Positions 23,569 through 32,150 of a DNA stretch of 64,000 nucleotides are shown here, piece by piece. Origin of the DNA: Notospermus geniculatus. Its lineage: Eukaryota > Nemertea > Pilidiophora > Heteronemertea > Lineidae. The notes beneath the pieces were generated by a model. The model was not told where the DNA came from. It did no database searches and saw only the letters and a program-made list of their open reading frames with translations. The stretch is taken from positions 130,286 to 194,285 of the forward strand of contig NMRB01001317.1 in assembly GCA_002633025.1 (NCBI GenBank). The letters run 5' to 3'. The position numbers were made by a program, and so were the translations under genes. Position 1 is the stretch's first letter. Each line of letters opens with the position of its first letter.

Positions 23569-24782
23569 TAAGTCATCAGAGGTAGAGGTCCTAGGTGCAG
23601 AGTCACCACTGGTGAAAGGTGGAAACATGGTCATCATTGCTCTACTTGGTATTTCTAGATAGGCATACCCTATCGTATTATTCTTGTTGACACCTCTCTG
23701 CACCTGCGCGGAGATTCTGCTGCCTTCACTATTGAAGGGTACCTGTCTTCTAAACTCTTTACGGCCCCTTCAGGAAGCCGGCTTCTCGATCTACAAATAG
23801 TTGATGGTTTTATGAAGGACGTATCGACGCCTACAGGACAAAGCCATAAACACAATCATCTTTTTAATAACCTTCTATCTAAGGCTTGTCGGAAACATAA
23901 ATATTTCCCGTCAAATATCATAAAATAGGGAGAGATCCATCAAGGATAGTCAATCATAAAATAATGACTGTATGATAATGAAAAAGTACAATAAACCTGT
24001 TGACCCATGTTATACAAGTGACTGCTGATGGAGCTGATTAGGTCTGCACAGGTGAGATACACTTTTAGTTATTCACATTTCTACACGGTAGGCCTATGGA
24101 TGGCTGGTACATGATCGAAGAGTATGGGCCTTTGAAACAGTGGGTGTTGAGAACAGATAATGCAGCCAATATACATAGACTCATTGCGTCTCGTCCCAAG
24201 CAATGCTGTTGGCCTATCAGTAGGCTACATGTAGATGCCTCTCGTGTGGCAAACGTAGGCCTAATTTCAGGACACCTTTCAAAAGGACGGTGTCTCTGAG
24301 GTAGAGACAAACAGTGAGGCACGGTTCTAATTGATCACTTAGGTTCGTTTCGACCTGTGTATTCAAGACACCATATCTTCCAGAGGTGTAAGTAGAGGAG
24401 TTCTATGCGACATTGGGATAGAATACAAGGCTAATTGAGATGACCTTCAGATGATGGCAGTCATTAATGTGGGAAGGACGGGGCCATCATCTACCCATCT
24501 ACAATTTACGGTGCAGAATTTATAAATAGAAACGCAGGTAAAAGGTGAGTTTAGGACGTGTCGGGTCACAGACGAACAGTGAGGAGGCTGTGGGGCCGAA
24601 CCGTCTGGTGTCTGGTTTCCTTGATTCAATAGTTTAGAGAATGCCTCATTAGCCAGAGGTACTTATGTTTGTTGATGAATATGGGCCCAGAGGTATCACT
24701 TCTATCAACTACCCTCAACATACTGCCTTTTAGGCTCCCCCTGGAGGGCAGTATGTATATAAGAACATTATTTCTACGGATC
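23569..24782. other. Left flank of the BEL insertion
   Basis: Holds a hairpin near 24719-24755 (ACATACTGCC/GGCAGTATGT) and a remnant of the CAGG family (GATGAATATGGGCCCAGAGG, 24673). No gene was seen. Confidence 0.4.
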
Positions 24783-24787
24783 GTTTC
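24783..24787. repeat. Target-site duplication, left copy (GTTTC)
   Basis: GTTTC directly abuts the TG end of the left LTR. The same five bases follow the CA end of the right LTR. Confidence 0.9.
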
Positions 24788-25074
24788 TGTGGCGGGGTGA
24801 AGAAAGTCAGCAGTTGAATCTCGATCTGAGAGGAGGGAATCCTGTGGCCACGTGGACGACTGAGAGATGAGAAAATTGAGGCAAACGATGTTGTGGGTTT
24901 CATCTCTAAACTAAGACTAATAACAATTTATTCTATCACAAGCAAGTAGAGGTTACAAGGTTGTATACTAATGAGCTGGAATATGATTGGCTAAAGTCTA
25001 AGAAGGCTATGTGTCTAATGAGTAGAGTGACAGGTTGACCTGTATCTGACATGCATATGATTACGGTTCCGACA
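24788..25074 (-). repeat. 3' LTR of the BEL element
   Basis: A 287-bp copy in which I find no mismatch to the 5' LTR. The AATAAA signal at 24927-24932 (minus) would act here as the transcript's poly(A) signal. Identical LTRs mean insertion recent on the scale of neutral divergence. Confidence 0.95.
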
Positions 25075-25085
25075 TCCTCCCCCAC
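25075..25085 (-). promoter_or_regulatory. Polypurine tract
   Basis: GTGGGGGAGGA on the minus strand abuts the 3' LTR directly. This is the expected place and composition for the primer of plus-strand DNA synthesis in an LTR retrotransposon. Confidence 0.8.
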
Positions 25086-25217
25086 GCGAGGAAAATGGTC
25101 ACGTGTGAACAGTCACTAAAGTAATTAGTATGCGTATATCCGTATCATGAATGGAGTCCTTATCAATGTCATAGTTCTATGCAGTCCTAGTTCACAAATA
25201 TATATCAATGTCACATT

Positions 25218-28200
25218 TCAAACATCTGAATCTGAATCGTTGAGAACATTAACCCATTGCTTTATCTTATCTCTGGCACATTGGCTAGCAATGCGAACTG
25301 ATCTGCGGTTCGGATGAGAATTATGATCACTTGTGTTCACGTGGGCATCGTTGCGTTCCAAATTGCTTTGGGCGAGTTGAGATTCTGTTTCACTTTCACT
25401 AGATGTCACCTCAAGTGGGTAAAGGCGGGTTATAGGACGATTCGTGGTCCCATTCTGAGTTTTGATGTGAGCGGCGCGCACGATGCCATCATTGCCATAA
25501 ATCAAACTTTCAACTTTTGCGAGTTTCCAGTTGACCCTTTTTGTGTTATCACTGTGTACCAAGACAATGTCGCCAATTTTGATCGAGTTTTCGGTACTGC
25601 CATGCTTTGCCTGAATGTGGCGTTCACGAAGTGAAGTGATGTATTCTGAAGACCAAATTTGCCAGAACTGTTGAAATACAGCGGCCATTTTCTTGGTACG
25701 TTTCATTAGCGCGGGTTGATCAAGGTAGCTGAAATTTGGGTCGGAAAGTTCACTCCAATCAGTAATCTCGTGTGGCAATCGTGTCAGTTGTCTTCCGTGA
25801 AGGAGATGTGCGGGTGTTAAAGGTTCCATGATATCTGTTTCTCCCACGTACGTTATTGGGCGGTTGTTTAAGACACATTCAACTTCCGTGACCAGTGTCA
25901 CCAATTGGTCTAGAGTTATCCGGGCGCGTCGCAGCGTTTTGTACAGTGCCATTTTGGTCAGCGCGATAAGACGTTCAAAGAACCCTCCCCACCAAGGAGC
26001 TCGCTTTGGGTTGAAGGCCCATTCTACTTGATGATTCGACATGTATTCTCGTATTTCGGGGTCATTCAGAAGTAACTTTGTGTAATCTGCGGCTGAGGTG
26101 AAGGTTAGGGCGTTGTCTGAAATCATTTTGGCGGGAATGGAGCGACGTGCAATGAATCTGCGGAAGGCGTTGAGAAACGCTTGTGTTGACATATCGGGGA
26201 CAACTTCGAGGTGAACTGCTCGTGTTATGGCACAGGTAAAGAGTGCAATGTACACTTTCGATTCTGTTCCGCCCCCTTTGGGGATGACGTAGAGTGCTCC
26301 AGTGAAGTCGCATCCGGTGACTGTGAAAGGCGGGGCTTCTCGAATTCGACTGGCTTGGAGTGGCGGTGTTTCCGGTTTGCGATATGGCTTTCCAACCATG
26401 ACCTTGCAAATGACACATTGTCTCAGTTGTATGTTTACAGCTTCTCTTATTCGTGGGACCCAGTATCGTTGGCGGATCTGGGTTACGGTTGCCCTCATCC
26501 CCGAGTGCATTGTGTCGGCGTGGGCTGTTCTTATCAGGAGGTCCGTGACCTCATGTCGCCTCGGGAGAAGATAGGGAAACTTGGCATCTATGTGAATGTT
26601 GGCGTTGTGAAGTCTGCCGTCTAGACGTATCAGTCCAGACTCATCTAGGTACAGGCGAAGTTGATTGATGAGCGTCTTGCTTTTCCCGGCTGTAGCGGTG
26701 TCCTTGCCTTGTCTGAGGATTGCGATCTCTTTGCTGTAACGTTCTAGCTGTACGGCTTTGATCCAACGTTTCTCTGCATCTATGATTTCCTGGGCGTTGA
26801 CTTGGCCTATATCTTTAGAATCAACCTTTTCCTTTGTTTTCCAGATATGCGCGTATTTTGTCACGAGTGCAGTGACCTTGAGCAGCTTTCTGTACGAACT
26901 GAAGTTTTTGGCGTTGATGACGTTGGAAATGCTGGGTTCCTCGGGGGTGTGGTCTGCGGTATCATCTTTCTGATCACTGTCTGTATCTGCTTGTTGTAGG
27001 AGTACGTTCGCTTCCTGATGGCCTAGTTCTTTGGGAGTGGGCGGATAGATCCCGGTACTGAGCCACGTGGGTCCAGACCACCACAAGGTCGAATGCTTGA
27101 GTTGTTGAGCGGGAATTCCTCTTGTGAGAAGGTCAGCGGGGTTATCTTTCGATGTCACGTATCTGAATTCACCAGGGAACGTTCGGAGTTCTGTCACCCG
27201 ATTGTTTACGAATGTCGGTAGCTTTTTGTCACCTTTGACCCAGTGTAGAACGATCTGCGAGTCTATCCAGATTACTTGTTTGTTGAATGAAATCAATCCT
27301 TTGAGTGCTACTTCTGCGTATTTGGCTAATCGGCATGCTGTGATTGCTGCAAGTAGCTCCATACGGGGAATTGTGATCTCTTTCAGTGGTTTAACCCTTG
27401 TCTTCGCGATGCAGAGAGATACTGTAGGGCCACTCTTGATGTAGATGGCGCATCCATAGGCAGATGGTGAAGCATCACTGAACGCATGGAGTTCACAGTT
27501 GGCTGGGTCGAGGTTTTCAATTATAGGGCGTGGTATCTGGAGGTCTTGTGCCTGGTCGAGTTCTGATTTGATGGCTTCCCACTTTTCTGCTAGGTCGTGT
27601 GGGATGGGTTCGTCCCAATGTAATCCTCGTTTCCACAGGTCCTGGAGTAGAGATTTGGCTGTTACATGAGTAGGGGCGATGAATCCCAAGGGGTCGAAAA
27701 TACTTGAACTGTGGCTGATAACTTCGCGTTTTGTTGGTAGGACATCTCCTTTGGGTGTGGACTTCTTGGCATACGATAGTTGATCTGTGGCTGTGTCCCA
27801 ATTCATTCCTAATACCTTGACAATCGTCTTCGGTTCCTTCAAACCGTCGGCTTCTGCTAGTTCGCGGACTGTGGGGTCGTTAGAGGTCCATGCCCGGAGC
27901 TTGAATCCTCCATCTTTCATTAACGAGTTGGAAGTGTGGTAATACTCTTTTGCTGTGTCCTTGTCCGGAACGCCTGTCACAACATTGTCAACATAGATGT
28001 TGTCCTTTATATCTGATGCTATCTGAGATGGGTCTGTGTCCAGGTGTGTGCGTACGACAGCTTGAAGAATAAATGGTGATGAGACGGTCCCGAATAATAC
28101 CCGGTTGAATTGGAACGTCTGGAAGGCGCTGTTGGGGTCACTGGGGTCAGTTAGCCAGAGGAATTTCGTGTATTCTCTGTCTTTCTCGTCTAATTTCACG

Positions 28201-29141
28201 TTGAGGAAGGCTTTCTCGATGTCGCTGGATAGGCCTATGGGGTGGGTTCGGAATCGGAGGAGAATGGCTGTTAATTCATTCAGATAATTTGGTCCGGGGT
28301 CGAGGCAATCGTTGAGGCTTGGCTGATCGTTGGCTTGTTTACATGAGGCGTCATACACGATTCTGATGGGGGTACTTGATGAAGAATCTTTCACGACTGC
28401 GTGGTGTGGCAGGTAGTGTCCTCGGTTGAGGTCATCGTGGTGCACTACGCTAATAAAGTTGCGTTCAAGCTGTTGTTGGATGATATCATTGTACTTACTG
28501 AGAAGGTCCGGAGTGAGTTTCCTTATCATTGATCGTGTCCTCGCATAGGCAATCTGGTAATTCGTGGGTAAAATGGGGTGGTTGTCGAGCCATGGTAAAC
28601 TGGCGATATATTTACCATCTTCATCCCTCTTGAGGCAGTGTGCGGTGTACTGATCCATGAAATCGGGTTCCTTTTCGTTCGTTTCTTCGCTGATTCCGAT
28701 GGTTTCTAGTTCCCAAAAGGATTTGGCGATCTTTTCTTCGGTTTCTCTGTCTGTGAGAGCGTTGAGAACGGTTGTCATGAGTGTGGGCGTGTATCCATCC
28801 TTTCCATTTCCGTCGGTGGGCGTTGGTCCTGACAGCAAGAATCCAAACTTTGATGAGACTGCCACTGGTCCTGGGGTGTTTCCTGTGGGGCGTACAATCT
28901 TATCTCCAACGATAGACCAATAGTAGTCTGCACCAATCAATATGTCGATCTCCATGAATTCCTCAGTGGTATTTTCTGCGAATTTCAGGCCCTGTAGGTG
29001 TGGTAGCTGATACACAGATGGATCACATGATTTCACTGGTGCTGAAATCTTCGGTACAATTAACACTTTTATGGTGATGTCAGCATTCTTTGTAGCGGTT
29101 TCCACTGTTACAAGCGTGTGTGTCGAGTGTCCAGAGAGCTT
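25218..29141 (-). CDS. pol: BEL pol: protease remnant, RT, RNase H, integrase
   Basis: An open frame of about 1300 codons with no stop; the preceding in-frame stop is at 29142-29144. It has no ATG at its head, and the first candidate start (29103-29105) is GTG. Numbering from that codon: 1-100 is the C-terminal half of an A17/DUF1758-type protease (LIGADYYW, GFLLSGP), without the catalytic Asp region. RT spans about 210-450, with SSDIEKAF (D295) and YVDN (371-374). RNase H shows D544, E583, D615 and D658. The integrase zinc finger is H862/H867/C897/C900, and its catalytic triad is D933, D997, E1044. A DUF5641-like tail covers 1137-1232. Pol lies in the +1 frame relative to gag. All integrase and RNase H residues are kept, so this copy is damaged only at its head. 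Confidence 0.95.
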   Translation of the reverse strand, partial: KLSGHSTHTLVTVETATKNADITIKVLIVPKISAPVKSCDPSVYQLPHLQGLKFAENTTEEFMEIDILIGADYYWSIVGDKIVRPTGNTPGPVAVSSKFGFLLSGPTPTDGNGKDGYTPTLMTTVLNALTDRETEEKIAKSFWELETIGISEETNEKEPDFMDQYTAHCLKRDEDGKYIASLPWLDNHPILPTNYQIAYARTRSMIRKLTPDLLSKYNDIIQQQLERNFISVVHHDDLNRGHYLPHHAVVKDSSSSTPIRIVYDASCKQANDQPSLNDCLDPGPNYLNELTAILLRFRTHPIGLSSDIEKAFLNVKLDEKDREYTKFLWLTDPSDPNSAFQTFQFNRVLFGTVSSPFILQAVVRTHLDTDPSQIASDIKDNIYVDNVVTGVPDKDTAKEYYHTSNSLMKDGGFKLRAWTSNDPTVRELAEADGLKEPKTIVKVLGMNWDTATDQLSYAKKSTPKGDVLPTKREVISHSSSIFDPLGFIAPTHVTAKSLLQDLWKRGLHWDEPIPHDLAEKWEAIKSELDQAQDLQIPRPIIENLDPANCELHAFSDASPSAYGCAIYIKSGPTVSLCIAKTRVKPLKEITIPRMELLAAITACRLAKYAEVALKGLISFNKQVIWIDSQIVLHWVKGDKKLPTFVNNRVTELRTFPGEFRYVTSKDNPADLLTRGIPAQQLKHSTLWWSGPTWLSTGIYPPTPKELGHQEANVLLQQADTDSDQKDDTADHTPEEPSISNVINAKNFSSYRKLLKVTALVTKYAHIWKTKEKVDSKDIGQVNAQEIIDAEKRWIKAVQLERYSKEIAILRQGKDTATAGKSKTLINQLRLYLDESGLIRLDGRLHNANIHIDAKFPYLLPRRHEVTDLLIRTAHADTMHSGMRATVTQIRQRYWVPRIREAVNIQLRQCVICKVMVGKPYRKPETPPLQASRIREAPPFTVTGCDFTGALYVIPKGGGTESKVYIALFTCAITRAVHLEVVPDMSTQAFLNAFRRFIARRSIPAKMISDNALTFTSAADYTKLLLNDPEIREYMSNHQVEWAFNPKRAPWWGGFFERLIALTKMALYKTLRRARITLDQLVTLVTEVECVLNNRPITYVGETDIMEPLTPAHLLHGRQLTRLPHEITDWSELSDPNFSYLDQPALMKRTKKMAAVFQQFWQIWSSEYITSLRERHIQAKHGSTENSIKIGDIVLVHSDNTKRVNWKLAKVESLIYGNDGIVRAAHIKTQNGTTNRPITRLYPLEVTSSESETESQLAQSNLERNDAHVNTSDHNSHPNRRSVRIASQCARDKIKQWVNVLNDSDSDV

Positions 29142-29817
29142 TCATATAAGCTTCTTTTATCAAATGCGGTTTTCCGAAACGGTCTTTCAGTATTTCGACG
29201 GCGTTTGGATAGTTCGATTCAGTGAGTTGTAATCCAGCGATTGAGAGTTCTGCTTCTCCCTCAAGCTGAGAACGGAGGTACTGCAATTTTTGTACCCCTC
29301 CGAGTGTTGGATTGTCGTGTATGGCCGCTCTAAATCCATCGAAAAATGGTGTCCATTCCATAACGTTACCGCTGAATTTCGCGAGTTGTAGCTTCGGGAG
29401 ATGTACCGTTTTCCCTGGAACGGTTGGTGTTGCTGTCGCGGATGACTTCTCTGGCGGTTTTTCGTTTTTCCTTTTCTGCCGTTCCACCCATAGTTCGAAT
29501 GTAATCTTCTTTTCATCGGCTGCTGACGTGTAATCCTCAATATCTTCCACCGTCGCCTCGATGTTTTCGGTGGGCGTCACATCGATGATGTTCTTGTCTA
29601 TGCGTTGAATTTCTTGCATCTTACTTTCTATCAGTAGTGTCTTTGCTTGTACTTTGGCGATCTTGTTGTCAGCGTCTGATGCGTCGGGCCTTGCGTCGTC
29701 GTCTACTTCTTTAATCAATTCTTCTATTGTGCGCCACAGTTTCGTCAGTGCAGCTTTCTTGCCTCCCCTTTCTGCGATGAGTCTCTTTAGCTTCTCCGCT
29801 GCTTCTTCTGGCGTCAT
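29080..29817 (-). CDS. gag: BEL gag, N-terminal part (DUF1759), C-terminus lost
   Basis: A 245-residue frame starting at a true ATG (29815-29817), 41 bp below the 5' LTR. It encodes the structural protein that packages the element's RNA. Residues 1-115 are charged and helical, with coiled-coil character. A Lys/Pro linker follows. LPKLQLAKFSG (140-150), W155 and LRSQLEGEA (181-189) mark the DUF1759 gag core. Similarity stops after WTLD (229-232); the last 13 residues are out of frame and end in a stop inside the pol region. The usual C-terminal gag part and the CCHC zinc knuckle are absent. A GT repeat at 29116-29123 lies at the break. Capsid assembly may be possible, but RNA binding by a zinc knuckle is not. 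Confidence 0.9.
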   Translation of the reverse strand: MTPEEAAEKLKRLIAERGGKKAALTKLWRTIEELIKEVDDDARPDASDADNKIAKVQAKTLLIESKMQEIQRIDKNIIDVTPTENIEATVEDIEDYTSAADEKKITFELWVERQKRKNEKPPEKSSATATPTVPGKTVHLPKLQLAKFSGNVMEWTPFFDGFRAAIHDNPTLGGVQKLQYLRSQLEGEAELSIAGLQLTESNYPNAVEILKDRFGKPHLIKEAYMKALWTLDTHACNSGNRYKEC

Positions 29818-29835
29818 ATTGCGTTGTTAATAGAT

Positions 29836-29853
29836 CCTGGTTGCACGGCACCA
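29836..29853 (-). promoter_or_regulatory. Primer-binding site for a host tRNA
   Basis: On the minus strand, 5 nt after the 5' LTR, comes TGGTGCCGTGCAACCAGG. It starts with the TGG that pairs with a tRNA CCA end. The matching tRNA would end GCACGGCACCA. The last ten of these bases fit what I recall of the animal tRNA-His acceptor end, but the next base does not, so the tRNA identity is unsure. Confidence 0.7.
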
Positions 29854-29858
29854 TAAAA

Positions 29859-30145
29859 TGTGGCGGGGTGAAGAAAGTCAGCAGTTGAATCTCGATCTGA
29901 GAGGAGGGAATCCTGTGGCCACGTGGACGACTGAGAGATGAGAAAATTGAGGCAAACGATGTTGTGGGTTTCATCTCTAAACTAAGACTAATAACAATTT
30001 ATTCTATCACAAGCAAGTAGAGGTTACAAGGTTGTATACTAATGAGCTGGAATATGATTGGCTAAAGTCTAAGAAGGCTATGTGTCTAATGAGTAGAGTG
30101 ACAGGTTGACCTGTATCTGACATGCATATGATTACGGTTCCGACA
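29859..30145 (-). repeat. 5' LTR of the BEL element
   Basis: A 287-bp LTR, and the promoter end of the element because coding is on the minus strand. It starts TGTCGGAACC and ends CCCCGCCACA on that strand. A CCAAT box lies in the first half, and an AATAAA poly(A) signal lies at 29998-30003 (read on minus). By eye it is identical to the other LTR over its whole length. Confidence 0.95.
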
Positions 30146-30150
30146 GTTTC
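30146..30150. repeat. Target-site duplication, right copy (GTTTC)
   Basis: This is the partner of the left copy. A matching 5-bp duplication shows that both element ends are original and that the two LTRs belong to one insertion. Confidence 0.9.
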
Positions 30151-30640
30151 TAACACAACGCCCGTGATGGCGAAATGCCATGCAAAGACACATTATACGC
30201 CATCATATAATGCATTATAGGACTGGTCCATTCAGGATAAGCCGGGCCATTAACGGACATTCATACATCACCCAACGCAAGACAAACGATGCCTTAAAGT
30301 CTTAGTCTTTGGAACGAGCACTCCGCTTGGCTCTGGGCAATATTATCTTGATTTCCAGGGTTCCTTTGGGACATGTGGAGTAGGCCGGTGATTAGAGGCA
30401 TCCCGGTTAGATTGCAGTGGGCTAAGCTGGTTAAGAATAGGAAGCAGGGGAGGTTTAAAGGGACTTTAAACTTTCTCATTGGGGTAAGCTGGTCCAGAGT
30501 AAGGAACAGGGGAGATTTAAAGGGACTTAAACGTTCAAAGGGCAAGTTGGTGCATGCTGCATCGAGATTAAAGGACTTTCAACTTGATGCATCAGTAGAA
30601 TTTTCATTTTGAAATGGGCTGTCGTTACAAAATATGAAAT
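30151..30640. other. Right flank of the BEL insertion
   Basis: Two similar stretches with GGGGAGGTTTAAAGGGACTT and GGGGAGATTTAAAGGGACTT (about 30447 and 30509) suggest a short local duplication. Confidence 0.5.
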
Positions 30641-30644
30641 GGTG

Positions 30645-30805
30645 CAAATTATATTCAATGGTACAATGGTACAAAGTACCAACTTTATACATGCACAATG
30701 GTACAAAACACCATTCCTTTCTTTATACATGCACAGTGGTACAAAATACCATTCCTTACTTTATACATGCACAGTGGTACAAAATACCATTCCTTACTTT
30801 ACAAA
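30645..30805. repeat. 38-bp tandem repeat
   Basis: ATGCAC starts at 30691, 30729 and 30767, exactly 38 bp apart. Each unit has GTGGTACAAAATACCATTCC, in which GGTA and TACC pair. About 3.7 units in all. Confidence 0.9.
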
Positions 30806-31811
30806 GGTTGTAAACTACCTCTAATAAACTCATTGATGTTCTGCTGAATCTCGAAATTTCTCCACCAGCATAAAAACACAGCAGAGATAACACTTTTTAC
30901 AGGCGAACATGATAAAATCTACATCAGTGATTATCCTCGCTTCAAGCGAGAGAGAATAATTAACGAAATTCAAATTAGAAGAAAATGGCGAACACCCCAA
31001 AGGAAATCTCGGCAGCAAACTGAGATTTTTTATTTGTGAGAGGCAGCCTGAGATTTCCCGATGTATGCAATCTGTCACAACTCGTTTTTGCCACAGTTTT
31101 ACCATAAAAATAATGATCAACACCTGAGAAACAGATTATTTAATTAAAGAATGGAGCATACATGTAGCAATGGATATAGTTTTTAAACGACCACCACTAC
31201 ATTATTTTTAGGGAGTGTAAATGTCTGAAACTGTCTGAACATAGCTTACGAGGTAACATAACTATTTATAGAACGTCACAACGTTATTTCAGGGTCTTTA
31301 CAAATTTATATTGTAACAATTTCAGATAGTTTAAACTTCAAGTGGTTATCACCACTCGAGAACAACCTGCTCATCTTAATGCCATTCTGCTGCATGAGCG
31401 GGGCTTACCCCAGAAAAAAAAAGGTTCAGAAAATAGCTCATCAAACTACTGACATATCAAAAACTATTCACCCTAAAATGTTTTAGAAAAAAAGCCACTT
31501 TCTTCTTCTAAATACATCAACCTTTGAGAATCTGACACCAGAATCTCGCAAAGAGCATGCTGTAATTTTCCAAAGAGGAAAGCTCTGGGAAGATGTAGGG
31601 AGGAGAAAGGGACATAGCAGGAGTCTGTAATGAAATCGACAAGGGTCTTAAGGCGAGTTTTCATGTACACATTGTCAGAATGGTGTAATTTGGAAATGGC
31701 AATAAGCTTACTTGGCACTGAGGTCGAGGGTTCAGTTCCATTTCCCAATCATCAATTGAGTCCAAACCTTGACAGCATTATAGGTACCATTTTACTAATG
31801 TATTACATTTT
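30806..31811. other. AT-rich stretch without recognisable gene
   Basis: The minus frames at 30830-31123 and 31473-31748 have no domain or start support. Confidence 0.4.
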
Positions 31812-32150
31812 CCATCAGGGCCGAAGCCCAAAGCATTATTGGCCCCTGGCAAGTAAGGAAGAGGCCATCTCAAGTTACTCATGTTCCTCACTTGGATGGG
31901 GTCTTTTACTGGTCCTTGCAAAGGTACAACGTACAAAAGCACCATGGCTTGAGGGCACCGCACACGAGCGACAAAATCTGGGCGACCGCCTACGAGACTG
32001 GTGGCGCGACTAGACATCAGCCAATCAGAAGCGCCAAATCTTGTCGCTTTGGCGGTCGGAAGCCAAGTCGGCCGACAAATCGGTCAAAATTGTCGCTCGT
32101 GTGCGGTGCCCTTTACTGTGACGGACGACTCAGACTTGCATTCCTAGGAA
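31812..32150 (-). mobile_element. SINE A copy 4, interrupted by a MITE
   Basis: The 3' body lies at 31812-31950 (CATCAGGGCCGAAGCCC, GAGGCCATCTCAAGTTACTC, AAAGCACCATGGCTT). It resumes after 32113 with TACTGTGACGGACGA, as in copy 3 (CTACTGGTGCGACGGACGA). An inverted-repeat element splits it. Confidence 0.65.
31951..32113. mobile_element. MITE nested in SINE A copy 4
   Basis: GAGGGCACCGCACACGAGCG opens and CGCTCGTGTGCGGTGCCCTT closes a 163-bp element. GGGCGACCGCC and GGCGGTCGG pair further in. SINE sequence continues on both sides. Confidence 0.85.

Larger units (their letters stand above)
24788..30145 (-). mobile_element. BEL/Pao LTR retrotransposon, internally deleted
   Basis: A 5358-bp element read on the minus strand. 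Order in its own orientation: 5' LTR (29859-30145), primer-binding site, truncated gag, pol (RT, RNase H, integrase, DUF5641-like tail), polypurine tract, 3' LTR (24788-25074). The host sequence GTTTC stands on both sides (24783-24787 and 30146-30150), a 5-bp target duplication as expected for BEL elements. The LTRs run TGTCGG...CCACA. The family is set by the DUF1759-type gag, the A17-type protease remnant and the pol order protease-RT-RNaseH-integrase. I see no LTR mismatch, so insertion is recent. Family members are usually longer (about 6-8 kb), and the missing part lies at the gag/protease junction. Confidence 0.95.

Noticed and set aside
24788-25074. Solo LTR
   Set aside because: A partner LTR with matching target duplication and an internal region is present.
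25314-28923. Many plus-strand and alternate-frame ORFs of 60-137 codons
   Set aside because: They are shadows of the BEL pol frame, which has clear domains on the minus strand.
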